Position numbers and translations under genes: made by a program
In this document: piece after piece, positions 13,141 through 25,317 of the stretch
Layout of the letters: each line of letters begins with the position of its first letter
Position numbering within the stretch: position 1 is the stretch's first letter
The notes under the pieces: generated by a model
Databases searched by the model: none
What the model was told of the DNA's origin: nothing
Seen by the model: the letters and a program-made list of their open reading frames with translations, nothing else
Assembly: GCA_028753945.1 (NCBI GenBank)
Contig: JAPNXP010000009.1
Coordinates: 1,984,001-2,048,000 of the forward strand
Length of the DNA stretch: 64,000 nt
Origin: Hexactinellida sp. DTS-2022
Taxonomy: Eukaryota; Porifera; Hexactinellida
Direction: 5' to 3'

Positions 13141-13423
13141 ATGTCCGTTAATTAATTCATTAATGAAAATATTTATGTAAAATACACAATATTGGTTCGT
13201 AGATTAATTATATAGATCAGCGTTTCTCAACCGGGGGCCCGTGGCCCCCCTAGGGGGCCACTAGGCCTTCGCCGGGGTACTGGGACGGGCACTGAGGGTC
13301 TCGGTAGGGGGAGCCACGGACCATTAAAGGTTGAGAACCACTGATATAGATTAATAATTCATTTTAATGATAATATTTATGTAAAATACACAATATTGGT
13401 TCTTAGATTAATTATATAGATTT
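13141..13423 (+). repeat. ~78 bp tandem duplication split by a MITE
   Basis: The sequence AATATTTATGTAAAATACAC followed by ATATTGGTTC and a TTAATTATATAGAT end occurs at 13141-13217 and 13350-13423. The second copy overlaps the last codons of the bHLH-PAS gene. The hAT MITE at 13218-13343 sits between them. Confidence 0.8.
13218..13343. mobile_element. hAT-type MITE
   Basis: Ends CAGCGTTTCTCAACC and GGTTGAGAACCACTG are inverted repeats. Flanked by the 8 bp direct repeat ATATAGAT (13210-13217 and 13344-13351). Sits 64 bp downstream of the bHLH-PAS stop codon. Confidence 0.9.
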
Positions 13424-14364
13424 TTAAGAACAGCTGTGAAGCAAAGTACACCTTCAATCTGAGCGTTGTTCTCAAAGAGAGTCATTTTCTTGAATCCACC
13501 CGTGAAGAGAACTGGAAAGTAATACCGTTGAGGATTTATCCCAGGAAGGAACCCCTGCATTGTATGCACATAAGTAGAGTAGGAAAGTTTATTTGCCTGG
13601 TCCGGAAGAAGGGTCGGGTTGTCGAAATCGAGAATACTTTCTTTCTGGTATGATTTGAACTTGCCAACCTCAGAGGGGTGAAGGAATTTGGTGATTTCCT
13701 GTCCTACCAATTGAGACGGAGATAGACCTAGTAGCAAACTTGCTGACCCTTTAGATGCATAAATAATTTTTAAGTCCTCACATTTGAAAGTAATCAAGAA
13801 CCCACTAACAACGCTAGTAGTCAGGTAGGAGAATTCTTCCCTAATCAGAGATGGGATAAGAGGGGGGCCATGCTCCGTGGTACTCGATTTGATATGCTTG
13901 AGATGATCGATAGCAGCAGTTAGAGTCGACAGCTTGTCAGAGCTGGGATAGACAAGTTTCTCGTCCAGGAGGATGCTATGGATGTCTTCAATGTACGCAT
14001 TAATGTTTTCGCGGCGCTTCTTCTCAACTGCGTTATGGTTTTCCTTCTTCCAGTTAGTGGACTGTTCCTGCTCTGGAAGCAGGGGGGCTGATCCATAATT
14101 GGAGGGGCGCTTATTACTCGAATTCACCTGGCTCGGAGACTTACATCTTTTCACTTTTTTACCTTGAGGAAGTTCTAGCGTTCGAATGGCTTTCTCAATG
14201 TTTGACGACATATCAAAATTAGGTATTCTCCGATATGAGAAGCCAGCAATAGTCCTTGCTTCTGGAGTATTATAAGTTGGACGCGGAAGGGTGGTAATAA
14301 TGTGATTAGGCTTGGGAGGCAAGCCATTAGCTGCGAAACGTTCATAATTAGGCGTATGATACAT
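13408..14364 (-). CDS. bHLH-PAS transcription factor, one PAS domain
   Basis: Predicted protein of 318 aa from the ATG at 14364; an alternative is that an upstream exon joins at the TTTATAG just before it. The helix-loop-helix lies at residues ~108-160. Its basic region HNAVEKKRR has the His-Glu-Arg pattern of E-box binders such as ARNT/BMAL and MYC-type factors. A PAS-A-like domain follows at ~177-305 (LLLGLSPSQLVGQEITKFLHP). Family knowledge: such proteins dimerise through bHLH and PAS domains, act in the nucleus, and normally carry a second PAS domain and a C-terminal activation region; both are absent here. The end falls in a small tandem duplication, so the gene may be truncated, or later exons may lie outside recognition. 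No intron seen. A CLOCK/BMAL/ARNT relative is likely; the exact subfamily is not resolved. Confidence 0.8.
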   Translation of the reverse strand: MYHTPNYERFAANGLPPKPNHIITTLPRPTYNTPEARTIAGFSYRRIPNFDMSSNIEKAIRTLELPQGKKVKRCKSPSQVNSSNKRPSNYGSAPLLPEQEQSTNWKKENHNAVEKKRRENINAYIEDIHSILLDEKLVYPSSDKLSTLTAAIDHLKHIKSSTTEHGPPLIPSLIREEFSYLTTSVVSGFLITFKCEDLKIIYASKGSASLLLGLSPSQLVGQEITKFLHPSEVGKFKSYQKESILDFDNPTLLPDQANKLSYSTYVHTMQGFLPGINPQRYYFPVLFTGGFKKMTLFENNAQIEGVLCFTAVLKNLYN

Positions 14365-14628
14365 TTCGTCTATAAACACAACTAGCTGTACGTCCAAAAT
14401 CAAAATAGAGTTATATTTGATAAAGCAAGTATATTTATCTAACTCCTAATAGGTGAAGTTACGATAGAAAATGAAACCAATAGATACAATGAAAAACAAA
14501 TGACAAAATAATGAAACTTGAGGGTAGCTGTAAAATACGTTAATATTACAATGGCCCGGCCCTCGCATGAATTAACGTACGTACAGGTAAACCTTCACCT
14601 GTTCAAATCACCTGCGGGGAAATAATAT

Positions 14629-15032
14629 AAGGGGCCCCATAGGCGCCAAGTTTGGGGTTTTGGGGGGGGCCGCCCCCCCCATGATTTTATTTGGGGGGGG
14701 CTGGGGGGGGCCAGCCCCCCCCAAATTGCTGATTGCCCCCCCATATTGCTTATTGGGGGGGTGCTGGGAGCAACACCCGGACCTGTCGGTCGATTTAATT
14801 TTTATATGAAAGTGGTCCTTTTGATCGACCAAGGGATGATAGAAGGTGAGAATCACGTTTGTTACCCAATATATCCTGATTTTGTTTCTAAAGAAACAAA
14901 TCTGGAAATATTTAGTAAAGATCCCAGTGCCCCCCCCCAGAACCCCCCCAAGTGGCCCGCCCCAGGCCCCCCAAGTGCCCCCCCCCCACCCCATCTTTGA
15001 TTATATTTTCCAAAACTTGACGCCTATGATAA
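14629..15032. mobile_element. Inverted-repeat element with G/C homopolymer runs
   Basis: Imperfect ~28 bp terminal inverted repeat: AAGGGGCCCCATAGGCGCC at the left and, inverted, AAGGGC..CATAGGCGTCAAG at the right. Long G and C runs near 14660-14760 and 14930-14995 pair with each other. Open frames through the runs are low-complexity artefacts. Confidence 0.5.
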
Positions 15033-15828
15033 GGGCATACGCTATTGTCAATAAATATTCGAGTTAATTAATTGAAGAAACAGGATGGTTTCAAAATCAG
15101 ATTTTTGGCATAGAAATAACTTTTGCCCCCCCCACAGCAAGTTGAAGTTTCCACTCGGAATTTCACACTATTATGACATCATTCTCACATTTTTTAGACA
15201 AAGTGAAAATTCACTTAATCGTTAATAAATACATAACACCATCCATAGAGTACTTAATTAATTAAGTAGTCTATGCACCATCTAGAGATAAGATATAAAA
15301 TTAAAGCTGTGCGGACAGCATGCACTTTGGAGACTATATATTGTATTGCATGTTTCTTTTAAATGTTAAAATTTTCACAATTAATCTGCGCCAGTTATTA
15401 TCAAAAATGTATCGTCTTATTGCGTTTCACTACACAGATTGAGGTTGGATGATCCAATCTTACTTTCACTTAGATAATATCCGAAATTGCATTGGTTAAT
15501 CTAGTTTGGCTCCCGTCAGTTTAGTTCTATAGGTGATATATTATTAACTTAATCCATCACATAAGTATGCATAATATTACTACGTATAAATGTTATGCAT
15601 TGACGATATCCCCAGAGGACAAAAATTCATTTTAGTTGAATTATTTGAATCATTTGACAACACTTCTACTAGTTCTACTAGTAGATATTTTTAGAATAAG
15701 GATATAGCTATATAATAGGTAAAATTTTACCCCAAAAAGGGGATGATGGGCCATGATTAAAAAAAAATTATCTCTCAGAATTAAAAAAAATCAGTTATGA
15801 ATTTTAACGTTAGAGATAATATGGATAT
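15033..15828. other. Intergenic, repeat fragments only
   Basis: Contains a degraded piece of the satellite hairpin near 15310 (GTGCGGACAGCATG) and a fragment near 15130-15240 related to the repeats at 34.0 and 48.6 kb. No gene seen. Confidence 0.5.
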
Positions 15829-15985
15829 GTCGCAGGCGAAATTGAGTACCAGGCGAGATTGAGTCTCAATTTGGACTAGTCCAAATTGAGTCATACTTAT
15901 AGAAAATGTTTAAATAAATATTATGGGTTGTTAAAAATTGATTATATCCAGGTATGAATCCAGTTATTTGTTCACTTCTAAATGT
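15829..15985. repeat. Extra partial copy of the foldback arm end
   Basis: TCGCAGGCGAAATTGAGTAC and the following ~150 bp repeat the arm end that starts at 15991. The order of segments and similarity to 15991-16200 suggest a tandem duplication of the outer end. Confidence 0.7.
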
Positions 15986-15990
15986 GTATA

Positions 15991-18900
15991 TGTCGCAGGC
16001 GAAATTGAGTACCAGGCGAGATTGAGTCTCAATTTCGCCTGAAACTCAATTTCGCCTGCGAGGGTCAGGCGAGATTGAGTACCAGGCGAAATGGAGTCAT
16101 ATTACTTATAGAAAGTTTTGAACTAAATATTATGGGTTGTTATAAATTGATTATATCCAGATCTAATCCCGCTATTTGTTCACTTCCAAATGTTAATACT
16201 AGGTAATCAAGTATGCTGAATACGAATTTGACACTCACAAATTTCTATTATGTCTATTTATTGTTGTTATTTACAATATAGGTAAAAAAATTAAGGAATA
16301 TTCCAAATTAAGGAATATTCCAAATTAACATAGAGACTAGCAGTTGTTTTAAGTAATTGCATAGTAACTAAATACGAATTTAGTCTAGAATTAACTACAT
16401 ATGTACTTGCAAATAAGTGCTGTTTGTTGTTAAAGAGACACTTAGTGACACTTGTATTTGAGATACATACTAATTTCTAAGCCACTTACTAAGTTAGTAA
16501 TAGGCGTCGTTACTCGCCCGGGTGCCCGGAAATGTCCGGGGTGCCCGGAAATGTCCGGGCGGCCCGGAAGGGTTGCCCTTATGCTACTAATACTATACCC
16601 GGAATTTCCTGGCTGCCCGAAGGATTGACCTTTGCATTTACGACGCCTATGCACTTACTGTATAGCGTCAGGAGGGAGGTGTCGACCCCACCCTCAAGTC
16701 AGGGGAGAGTATCTTGTTGTTCTCAATATTTTATTCAATGGTAAATTCTGGGGTTACGGTTACGATTCAATTTCTCGCCACGGTTAGCCAGTCAACCGCC
16801 CATGCTGATCACCACAGTAGAACATTATTTATACTACATAATTAGTAAGGTTCAGCTTTGTTTTTATTCCTTAGTATCCTTACTACTGCTACATTTCGTC
16901 CTTCAGAAAATATTAAATCAAGGCTGAATTCGGTTAACCGCCGCTAATATCGGTTAACTGTTACGGATTTTAGTGATCAGTTAACCGATATGTTAATATT
17001 ACAATTTACAATTAGAAGTACAAATTATTGGATAACAGTGTGAATTTGCACGCATTTTGTTCAGAATATAATAATTGTTTATCTTATTTAGACTTATTAC
17101 CCATAGTCACAGATATATTTTGGTGACAACACAGTGTAGAAGTAACCTGAAGTGATAAACTTGTACCGCAGTTAATTGTACTAATAGAGTACTTGGCTAA
17201 AAGAATGTGTTTTTCGTTACTACAATTTAGATATTTTCTGAGAAATGTCTATATATTTTGTTATAACTTTCAGTGCCGGTTAACCGTAGTGTGAAGATAA
17301 TCGTAACCGTGGCCTCAAAATGGTTAACCAACCCCACCCTTGGTTTATAGGAATTTACTACATACATATGGAATTGCATATATTTAAGATTACCATATTC
17401 TAACAAAATTAATATAATTTAAATTAGTGTTTTATATACGCAATTACATTGATATTATTTAACTAGATTAACAGAGCGGTTAACTGCTCAATTAAATCTG
17501 TAACAGTTAACCAATATTAGCAGCTGTTAAGCGGTCACCCGGCTAACCGAATTTAGTCTAGACCTGTGAATTGAGTCTAGTCTGTAGGTATCGTTTCGCC
17601 CCTCATAATATTATTTGGGGTGGCCGTTAATAGACAGCCGGGACCCCGGATCAAAACCTCTTGAATAAAATAGGTTACGAGATAGCAAAACAATTATTGA
17701 ACTACCAGAATTACAACTGGTGGATAACCTTATCCTTAAGAATGCACTATTGTTAGCCCGCCTATGGTCTCGCGGGCTACCAAATCCGGCAGTGCTTAAG
17801 CAGACCACAATAATCTATATATTAAAAGCACAATAGTTCTTTGTGAGTGTGTGTGTGTGAGTAGGTATGTGTTTGTCCGGATTACATTAAAGTAATTCGG
17901 AGATAAAAAACGCATCTCTATTTGAGATAAAAACTAACTAGAGGCCTGCATTTGTCCGGCTCCGTATGTCGGCATTTGTCAAAAATTCCAAATATCAAAT
18001 GTTTAGAATTTTCCGACTACTTTGTCTCTATGTTTATGCTGGCATTTCTCCGACTGTTTATTAAGTATCGCAATGTGAGTATTCAATAACAGTTGTAATT
18101 TATTTATGTTTTCACTCAACACAATTTTTGTTGATATATGTACTTTTCAGATCTTGTGTTTTATTTAAAGATGATATATTGGCTAATAATAGAATACGTA
18201 TAATAAATATATTAATGCTATTTAGTAATTGATATTTAAATTAACATGGATTTTACTTTGGCTCAATATAAATAAAATCGCTGTTCAAAATATAGAACAT
18301 ATGAAGGTCACAAGTTGTTTGTATCCAAAAGAAAGATAATCAATGTACTAGGCTAGTGCTCTTTTTAGCTAAGCTCAGTCAAGAATGTAATCATATTAGT
18401 TAGCTTTCACAGTCAATATGTGTTACTGTGCTATTTCTTTTTCAGTCGTTACATAGCACCTTTTTTATAGAAAGTGCTCCTGAATTAACATTTAACAAGG
18501 CCTCTTAGTGTGTAAGAGGTTTTCTGCTGAGCACCCATTAGGGTCGCTGGCTATACTTACTCCTACGCACTTGACACCCACTATAGTTAGGGCTGACTTC
18601 GCACCTGTCCAAAGATTATATTATGTACTTAGTGAAAGTAAAATGTAATGAAGCTTCTAAATAATTTTTATTATCAATTATATAATTTATATTACATATA
18701 ATTACAATACACATTTATTGTTTGTTTGAAGGTACGAGAAACGAAATGACTTTCAGACCCTGTAGACATGCAAATTGGTGTAGATTGCTGAATTAAATTA
18801 AATAACTTGGATTAACATTCGTATTTGTCATTCACCAATTCAGAGCAGTTTCGAAATAATATCATTTAGAAGTTCCTTAATTCCCACACACTGACCTTGA

Positions 18901-20221
18901 GTTTGAGATTTTCTGATTAATTCCCAATCCCATTCTGAATGGACTGGGATTAATCTTAAAATCTTTTAAACTATAATTTCCATAGGGATTTGGCCCCATC
19001 TCTGGTTGCATATTATAACAATTGTTATTTTTAGACTATTTTCCAATATTGAGAAAGTAGTCTGAAAAATGTCAACATCTTAGATTCGGAGAATTCCCAC
19101 ATACGGAGTTTGACGTAGTCTCAGAATGGGATTAGTAGGGCCCATAGGTTAGTCCATTACGGTGACATTGGGAGGCCATTGCACATTGGTGATTCAATTG
19201 GCAAACTTTTGTATGTCCATGGCCCTACCAACCATACCAGAGCCTACGCCTTTGTATTGTTAATTTATAGATGCACATTTAAACACATTTACTACATAAC
19301 TAGAAGGTAATTACTCATTTACTCACTATACATTCTCAACTGAGTGATATTGATAAGCTGATTTAACAGCAAAACCAGCTATTAAACCAACTAACAACAC
19401 AACCAGCTTATCAATAAACTCAACATTCATTTGAGAATGTGTCGCGATTAATTATGTTCTGTTTATGGTGAATGTATTGAAAATTATATGTATTGGAGAT
19501 TAAACTGGTGGCTTGAGTTAAATGGTTTGAATTCGCGAGTAGATTAGGATAAATATTTATTAGGAGGCAATACGAGCCTACAGTATAATCTCGTTCGCTT
19601 TTGCTAGGGAATACTTAACTATTCCACTTAATTAATTATAATGTATAATTTACACTTTACAACGCAATATAATTAACTTACAAAAGGATTCGTATTCCTT
19701 TTGTCAAGTCTTCAATATTAATCTATATACGTAACTATATGATACTAGTTTGCTTACTTAGTTATATTTTAAAATCTCAATCTTATTCTTAGTCATTAAT
19801 TCCCCAACTTTAACAACAAACAGCCCTTATTTGCAAGTAGTTAATTCTAAATTCGTATTTAGCATATGCAATTACTTAAAATAATCGTCTCATCTCTATG
19901 TAAATTCTAATATTTTACAAACTTATTTACCTATATTGTCAATAACAACAATAAATATTTGTATTAGAAACTTGTGAGTGTCAAATTCGTATTCAGCATA
20001 CTTTGTTTACCTAGTATGATAAGTGAACGAATAACTGGATTAGATCTGGGATATAATCAATTTTTAACAACCCATAATATTTAGTTATAAATTTTCTATA
20101 AGTATTATGACTCCATTTCGCCTGGTACTCAATCTCGCCTGACCCTCGCAGGCGAAATTGAGTTTCAGGCGAAATTGAGACTCAATCTCGCCTGGTACTC
20201 AATTTCGCCTACAACATATAC
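15991..20221. repeat. Left arm of the giant foldback (4.2 kb)
   Basis: This arm is the inverted copy of 27378-33026, checked at many points (for example 17600-17830 against 29640-29850, 18500-18600 against 28810-28900, 19060-19250 against 28150-28330). Divergence of several percent and small indels argue against a simple assembly artefact. Both ends of this arm carry inverted copies of a GGCGAAATTGAG cluster, so the arm may itself derive from an older element. Contains GGTTAACCG-rich MITE material at 16740-17580. No coding seen. Confidence 0.8.
16491..16651. mobile_element. 161 bp MITE inside the left arm
   Basis: The opposite arm lacks this segment. Flanked by the 8 bp direct repeat CACTTACT (16483-16490 and 16652-16659). 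Subterminal inverted repeat ATAGGCGTCGT/ACGACGCCTAT. Interior has GCCCGGAAATGTCCGGG repeats. Probably hAT-like. Confidence 0.7.
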
Positions 20222-20232
20222 TAGGTAAACAA
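20222..20232. repeat. Target-site duplication, left copy (11 bp)
   Basis: TAGGTAAACAA directly precedes the transposon end at 20233. The same 11 bp follow the other end at 27367-27377. Confidence 0.75.
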
Positions 20233-20942
20233 TGACTGTGAAGTTGGCTTAGTATTCGACCAGGCTCACTTCAGTCAAATATTTGACTCACTTCTAGTTA
20301 TTAGATTTGAATAAATTTAGTCTCGTTCGAAAGAGGAGATACGGAGGTTTCCCGTGATATTATTTATTTTTTAATTTTTTAACTTTCAGTTGGTTATTTT
20401 TATCATACAAAGCCGCACTGGTATCTCATCAAAAATCACATTCTCAAAATTTGTTTACAATTCTGAAAATTTGTTACCATACTTTGGAGAGTTGGAGGTT
20501 TATGTGATTTAATTTTCATTTAAAATTTCCCAAAAATTGTGGAGTTATGAACATTCAAACTTGAAGTTGGGAAAAAGAGTGGAAGTAGAATTTTGGAAAG
20601 TCCATTGAGTAGGGTTAGTACAAAGTGTCAATTCCTATCCAATATCAACCTGAATCTATTTTATTTTGGTATCATTCGTTAGAAGAGACACGGAGGTTTA
20701 CCTCAATGCCATTAGATTCCCGAATATTCCCTATATAACAGATAAATAAGTCCTTTAAAAATGGCTTAAATCTCTGTTTTTATTGTTTTATCTTTTCAAA
20801 CTTTGAGCTCAATTTTCCGAGATAAAATTGAACCAGAATCGATTCAAACTTTACAGGTACTTTCTCTGATATATTATTATTCTATCCCCAGAAAAAAAAA
20901 CAGGGGTCGCTAGTCATTTCTTTCAGAATTTTTTTAATTTCT
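20233..20942 (+). repeat. Transposon terminal inverted repeat, left
   Basis: ~710 bp, nearly identical in inverted form to 26657-27366. Pairing ends at 20942 (GAATTTTTTTAATTTCT). Contains two CCTC-rich motifs, GAGGAGATACGGAGGTTT near 20332 and a similar one at 20680. Confidence 0.9.
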
Positions 20943-21278
20943 TGGACAGCAATAGCTAATTAATTAAATTTTCAATATTCATACTTTAGTTTATAATAAG
21001 CTCTCTACAAGTATGCACCTATAGCTATCCCTAAATGGTATTTCCCACAAGTCTAATTTGCGTCACACAATCGTTAGTTCCACTTACAAATTTAGCTGTT
21101 GCGCATTTAGGCTATTCTTAGAATATTTAAGCCTCGACTCAGGCTAGTAGGAGATTTCGAACTTTACATTCATTGCTTTTTTCATCACTCTTTCAAACTT
21201 TTCCTTGATTCTTCTACAATTATTTCTTGAACTTTAGTTCTTTTCTACAATTATTTATTGATTCATTATTCTCTCTCA

Positions 21279-24200
21279 ATGATTTCTATTGAATTGTGGC
21301 GTGCTCACATCGGATTGCATTGCAGCCGCAGATGCAATAATACCCATCATCGTCATCAATCAACAGACCAAACTGATTCATCTGTTTCGATCATCTCGGC
21401 TTTTATTGCATGTATAGTAGCCATTCTACTCGTCATTGGCGGCATCGAGATCAACCCTGGGCCTATCACCCCAGCTCAAGATACTCATCACGAACGAGGT
21501 AATTTTGACTTATATATGTTATGGATAAGAATAACCTTTATTGTTATTTTTTTTAGAACTACCAGCTGAGATCAAATCTTTTATCGACGCACTCCTCTCC
21601 ACAACAATATCATTCGAACAATTGGTCCAGTCCCTGTCTGCAAGCTACAGTTCGCCCAGTTCCATTTGGGGTTCCATTTGTAAGAAAGTCTACTTGCGTA
21701 ACAAGCCTGATAAGAGACATAGCCTGTACTTGAAGTGGAGAAATAATTCTTATGACGTAAGAACCCTGGTGAGGGATGCTTTGAGCGAAGTTAAGCCTTC
21801 AGTAAGTCCCCCTAGTTCGGAGGAGCAATTTCACGTGAGTTATAGTCTTAGTAACTTAACTATTCAGAGCAGAGTATCATTGGTAACTTCCACAATTCTT
21901 AAGGAAGTAAGTTTAAGTGTAGCTGCTTGTTTCGATTTATTTTCGTCATTCGATAACTTAGATTTAAGAAAACTTGAATTGAATGTAGTTGACGATAAAC
22001 TACTTATTGTGTGGGCATCTTCTGCGTCCGACCAAGCTATGTATGATCAGTTAAAGATAGATTCTCAGAATACAAATCTTAGTTCTCTGAATAGTGAAGG
22101 TCACGACGTGTATTACATGTTCAATACAACTGAATGCCAGTTATGGGTAGACGGTGCTATGTTTTATGGATTAATTAATCCACAAAATGTTTCTGGTTTT
22201 TTACAATTCGAGGAAATGTGCTATTTTGAGGAGTGTTTTGATTTTATTACCACGATTGTAAATACTTATTGTAAAAGCTTTGTGGAATGTACTCCTTTAT
22301 TGTTTTTGTGGTTGTCTGAAGTACAGCTTGAATGTAGTTTCTTGTATCAAATGTTTGGTAAGAAATATGTGTTTTTAAGTGGAGATGACTTGAGTCTTTT
22401 TATAACTTGGGTAAAGGTGTTGAGAGATGAGTACAATGCTAATGGTGTCAAGTGCTTAGAAAGTAAGTGTACTGATTTTAGTGTTAAAGTTGAAAGTGAA
22501 TTTAGTGAACCACTTCCTCGTTCTCACGATGTGCCTGATATTAAAACTGACAACTTTGAAACACAAATGGTGATAGAAAGTTCTGAGATTGAAGTTATAA
22601 GTAGTACGAGTAGTAGTGACTGTGGTGAGTTTTATCTCGACATGAGTGAGTGGGATAATATTTGTATTACCAATTCTACTGGTAAAACTTCATTGGTTAG
22701 TAATTGGACTAATGTTTTTGCTGAAAAATTTAAAGATTTAGCCCCAATGTGTGTTTTGAAGTTTGTAAATTATTGGTTGAAGAAACCTGATAGTCGCAAG
22801 GTTAATAGTCCACTCTTCAGAGCTAGAGCGTCTTGTAAGTTTGAAAATTGTCGATCTTATATCTTCTATATTGATGATGCACTAAATTTGGTAGATAATG
22901 ACATACTTGTCAAAATTTACTCAGAAGGATGTTTGTCACTTCAACACACAGATGGACAGAGCGCACATAGTCGCCATCTATCTTGCAGTGAGCGTAGTAA
23001 AATGGGAGAATTATTAGTGAATAATTCGGTTAGTAAAATTTATAATAAACAATTTAATAATTCAAGTAATCATGGTCTCTGTTATGGTAATTTTACTTCT
23101 CTTAAATCACAAGATTGTTTGCGGAAAGTTAGAGCTGAATTGAAATCTACGGAGAGATTTTCTAATTTATATATGGAAGATATAACAGCAACCCAGCAGT
23201 ATTTCCGTTATTTACTCCCTGAATCCCCCCTACCAGGCTATGTTCAGTATTTCGTACAGGATCCTTTCATTATTCATATGTATTCTTATAAGCAGCTGGA
23301 AATTCTAAAACTAATGAATAGTAAAGATATTGTCTTGAATTTAGATGCGACTGGTTCTCTTATTTCTAAACCCCCTTCCTGTTCTAAGAAAATATATTAC
23401 TATGCCCTTACAATACAACACCCGGAGTTTTCCACTAGTCCCATCCCATTAGCTGAAATGATAAGTAGCGATCATAGCACAGCTGAAATCTCACACTTCC
23501 TAAATAAATGGTGTTTGAGTGTAAAATTATTTAACACAATGGAGTTAAAAATTAAGAAAGTTGAGATAGATTTTAGTTGGGCTATGATGCACAGTACATG
23601 TTTAGCGTTTAACAAATTTACTATTTTTCATTATCTCCAATATTGTTGGGAATTTATAGCTAATAGTGAGAACTTAGGTGTTATAACAGTCCTCCATCTC
23701 TGCTCGGCTCATATCATGCACAGAATTAGTTATAATTTAAATAAGAAATTCAAATTAGAAAAGGCTTTAAAAAGATTAATATTGCATGTATTTGGTCGTA
23801 TGGTTAATAGTAAACAAATGGATGAAATTAATCAACTTTTCGGGTTAATTTGTTATATTTTGTGTAGTAAGAAGCAAACTAGTGTTTATTGCACTAAATT
23901 AAACCAACTAGAAGAATGTATTAAGGCGGAGATTAATGTTAGTAATGATGTTCCCAATGAATTCGAGGATGAGACTGAAGTTAAAAGTAATGCTGTAACT
24001 TACAGAGATAAATCCCCTTTTGGCAGACATTTTGAAATGATTTATCGTAATACCTTAGTCTCAATAAGCGAATTCGAAAATAATTCGCAACTTGATCCTA
24101 GTGTTTCTTATAACCCCCAGATAGTTGAATTTCTTCTAACGTATTATATGCCATTGTTACCGTTGTGGAGTGGGATAATTTTATGTACAGTTAATTCGTC

Positions 24201-25317
24201 AGAGAATGCAACAGACAGTAATGCGATTGTTGAGAATTGGTTCAGAATAGTTAAACACAGCATATTTAATTCAGAGACCGGGATACGAGCTGCTGATTTC
24301 ATCAGAACAGTTTATAATAACATAGACGATAGGATCGCGGCGTTTAAATTTGCTTTCACTCCACTGGCTCATAAAGTGTTTAAAGTTAAGAAGAGATTAC
24401 GCGTAGAGAATGAGGAGGAGTGCAAAGAGGAGTGGTCTAGAAGTAAGAAGAGTAAATTTAGTTATACTAAACCAACTGTTGATAAAGTTAGTAAGATATT
24501 TACAAATTTCAAGTCTAAAAGTTTAAGTAGTAAAAATAAAAGTTTTAATGTAGAAAGTATAAGTAAACGTTCAATAGACAGAGAGGAAGCTACTATTTGT
24601 GAAGAGAATCCAGTCGATGTTGCTACAGTTATTAATGATATAGTGCGTGCAAGTGTGGTTGAAATAATTGGTGATTTAGATTTAGTAGAAATGGCTACCA
24701 TGGAATATAAGTTACCGGCATTCCAACCACTTACATATCGGGGACAGAAGAAGTTATGTGAAGGTTTACATTTACAGTTGTCGGATTCTACAAATTCCAT
24801 AAGAGATAATATCCCAGCTAATTCTAATTTAAAAGAATATGTACCTTCAAAGTGTTTGCGAATTCCTGGAGATGGAAATTGTTTATTTGCATCATTGTCG
24901 TACTGGTTGACAGGAAATATTGATGGTTTTAATTTAGTACGGTTGAAAGTTGTAGAGAATATGGTTGGTAAGCTGAAGGATGCATGCAATAAGTTTATTG
25001 CCAATAAATTTCCAAGGAGTGTAATCAACTATCGTAATGTGGCAGACTATGTAGTAAAATCTAATATGAAGAGGAATTCTACGTGGGGTACTGATGTGGA
25101 GTTATTTGCAACAGCCTTATTATTGCATACGGATATTTGGGTATTTAGTTCAGACATGGGTAACAAGTGGATGGTATTCTCAGGCAGAGGTGCTAAACTA
25201 ATTGATACTTTGGAGTCTCCTCCAGGAAATAATGCAGGCTCTATCTATATTAATCATAATGGAGTGCATTATGAACCAATACTAAGGGTGGATTTAATAT
25301 CTACGGGCAATCAATGA
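21279..25317 (+). CDS. NOF/Mutator-like transposase with N-terminal 2A-like motif and C-terminal OTU protease
   Basis: Two exons, 21279-21498 and 21557-25317, join in phase across a 58 bp GT-AG intron to give ~1326 aa. Residues ~36-62 form a hydrophobic stretch ending in GGIEINPGP, a 2A-like motif with Gly in place of the usual Asp. Cys500/Cys505 (CKFENC) suggest a zinc-binding element. A DDE-type core follows: NLDATG (Asp670), EIDFSW (Asp745), CSAH (Cys789, His792) and a candidate Glu966 in VENW. A Lys/Arg-rich stretch follows. The C-terminus is an OTU domain with GDGNC (Asp1179, Cys1182) and VHYE (His1311). Known: DDE enzymes cut and join DNA; OTU proteases remove ubiquitin. Inferred: the OTU protects or processes the transposase. 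The frame has no stops or frameshifts. Superfamily assignment is by motif only; upstream exons are possible. Confidence 0.8.
21453..21464 (+). other. 2A-like NPGP motif
   Basis: Codons for Asn-Pro-Gly-Pro (residues 59-62 of the predicted protein), preceded by a hydrophobic run IACIVAILLVI and GGIEI. The canonical consensus is D-V/I-E-x-N-P-G-P; here Gly replaces Asp, so ribosome skipping may be weak or lost. If active, it would release a ~61 aa leader. Confidence 0.6.
21499..21556 (+). other. 58 bp intron in the transposase gene
   Basis: GT at 21499, pyrimidine-rich TTATTTTTTTTAG end at 21556. Removing it keeps phase: a split GAA codon joins exon 1 (one base) to exon 2 (two bases). The frame is closed upstream of exon 2 otherwise, which supports splicing. 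Confidence 0.75.

Noticed and set aside
14608..14994. 128-codon Gly/Pro-rich minus-strand frame
   Set aside because: Homopolymer G and C runs of a MITE give an artificial reading frame.
16741..17580. GGTTAACC-rich stretch as interstitial telomere
   Set aside because: The motif is an irregular palindromic GGTTAACCG, not a tandem hexamer, and fits a MITE also present at 48.2 kb.
24462..25028. 188-codon minus-strand frame
   Set aside because: Lies antisense within the transposase exon, which has clear domain motifs.
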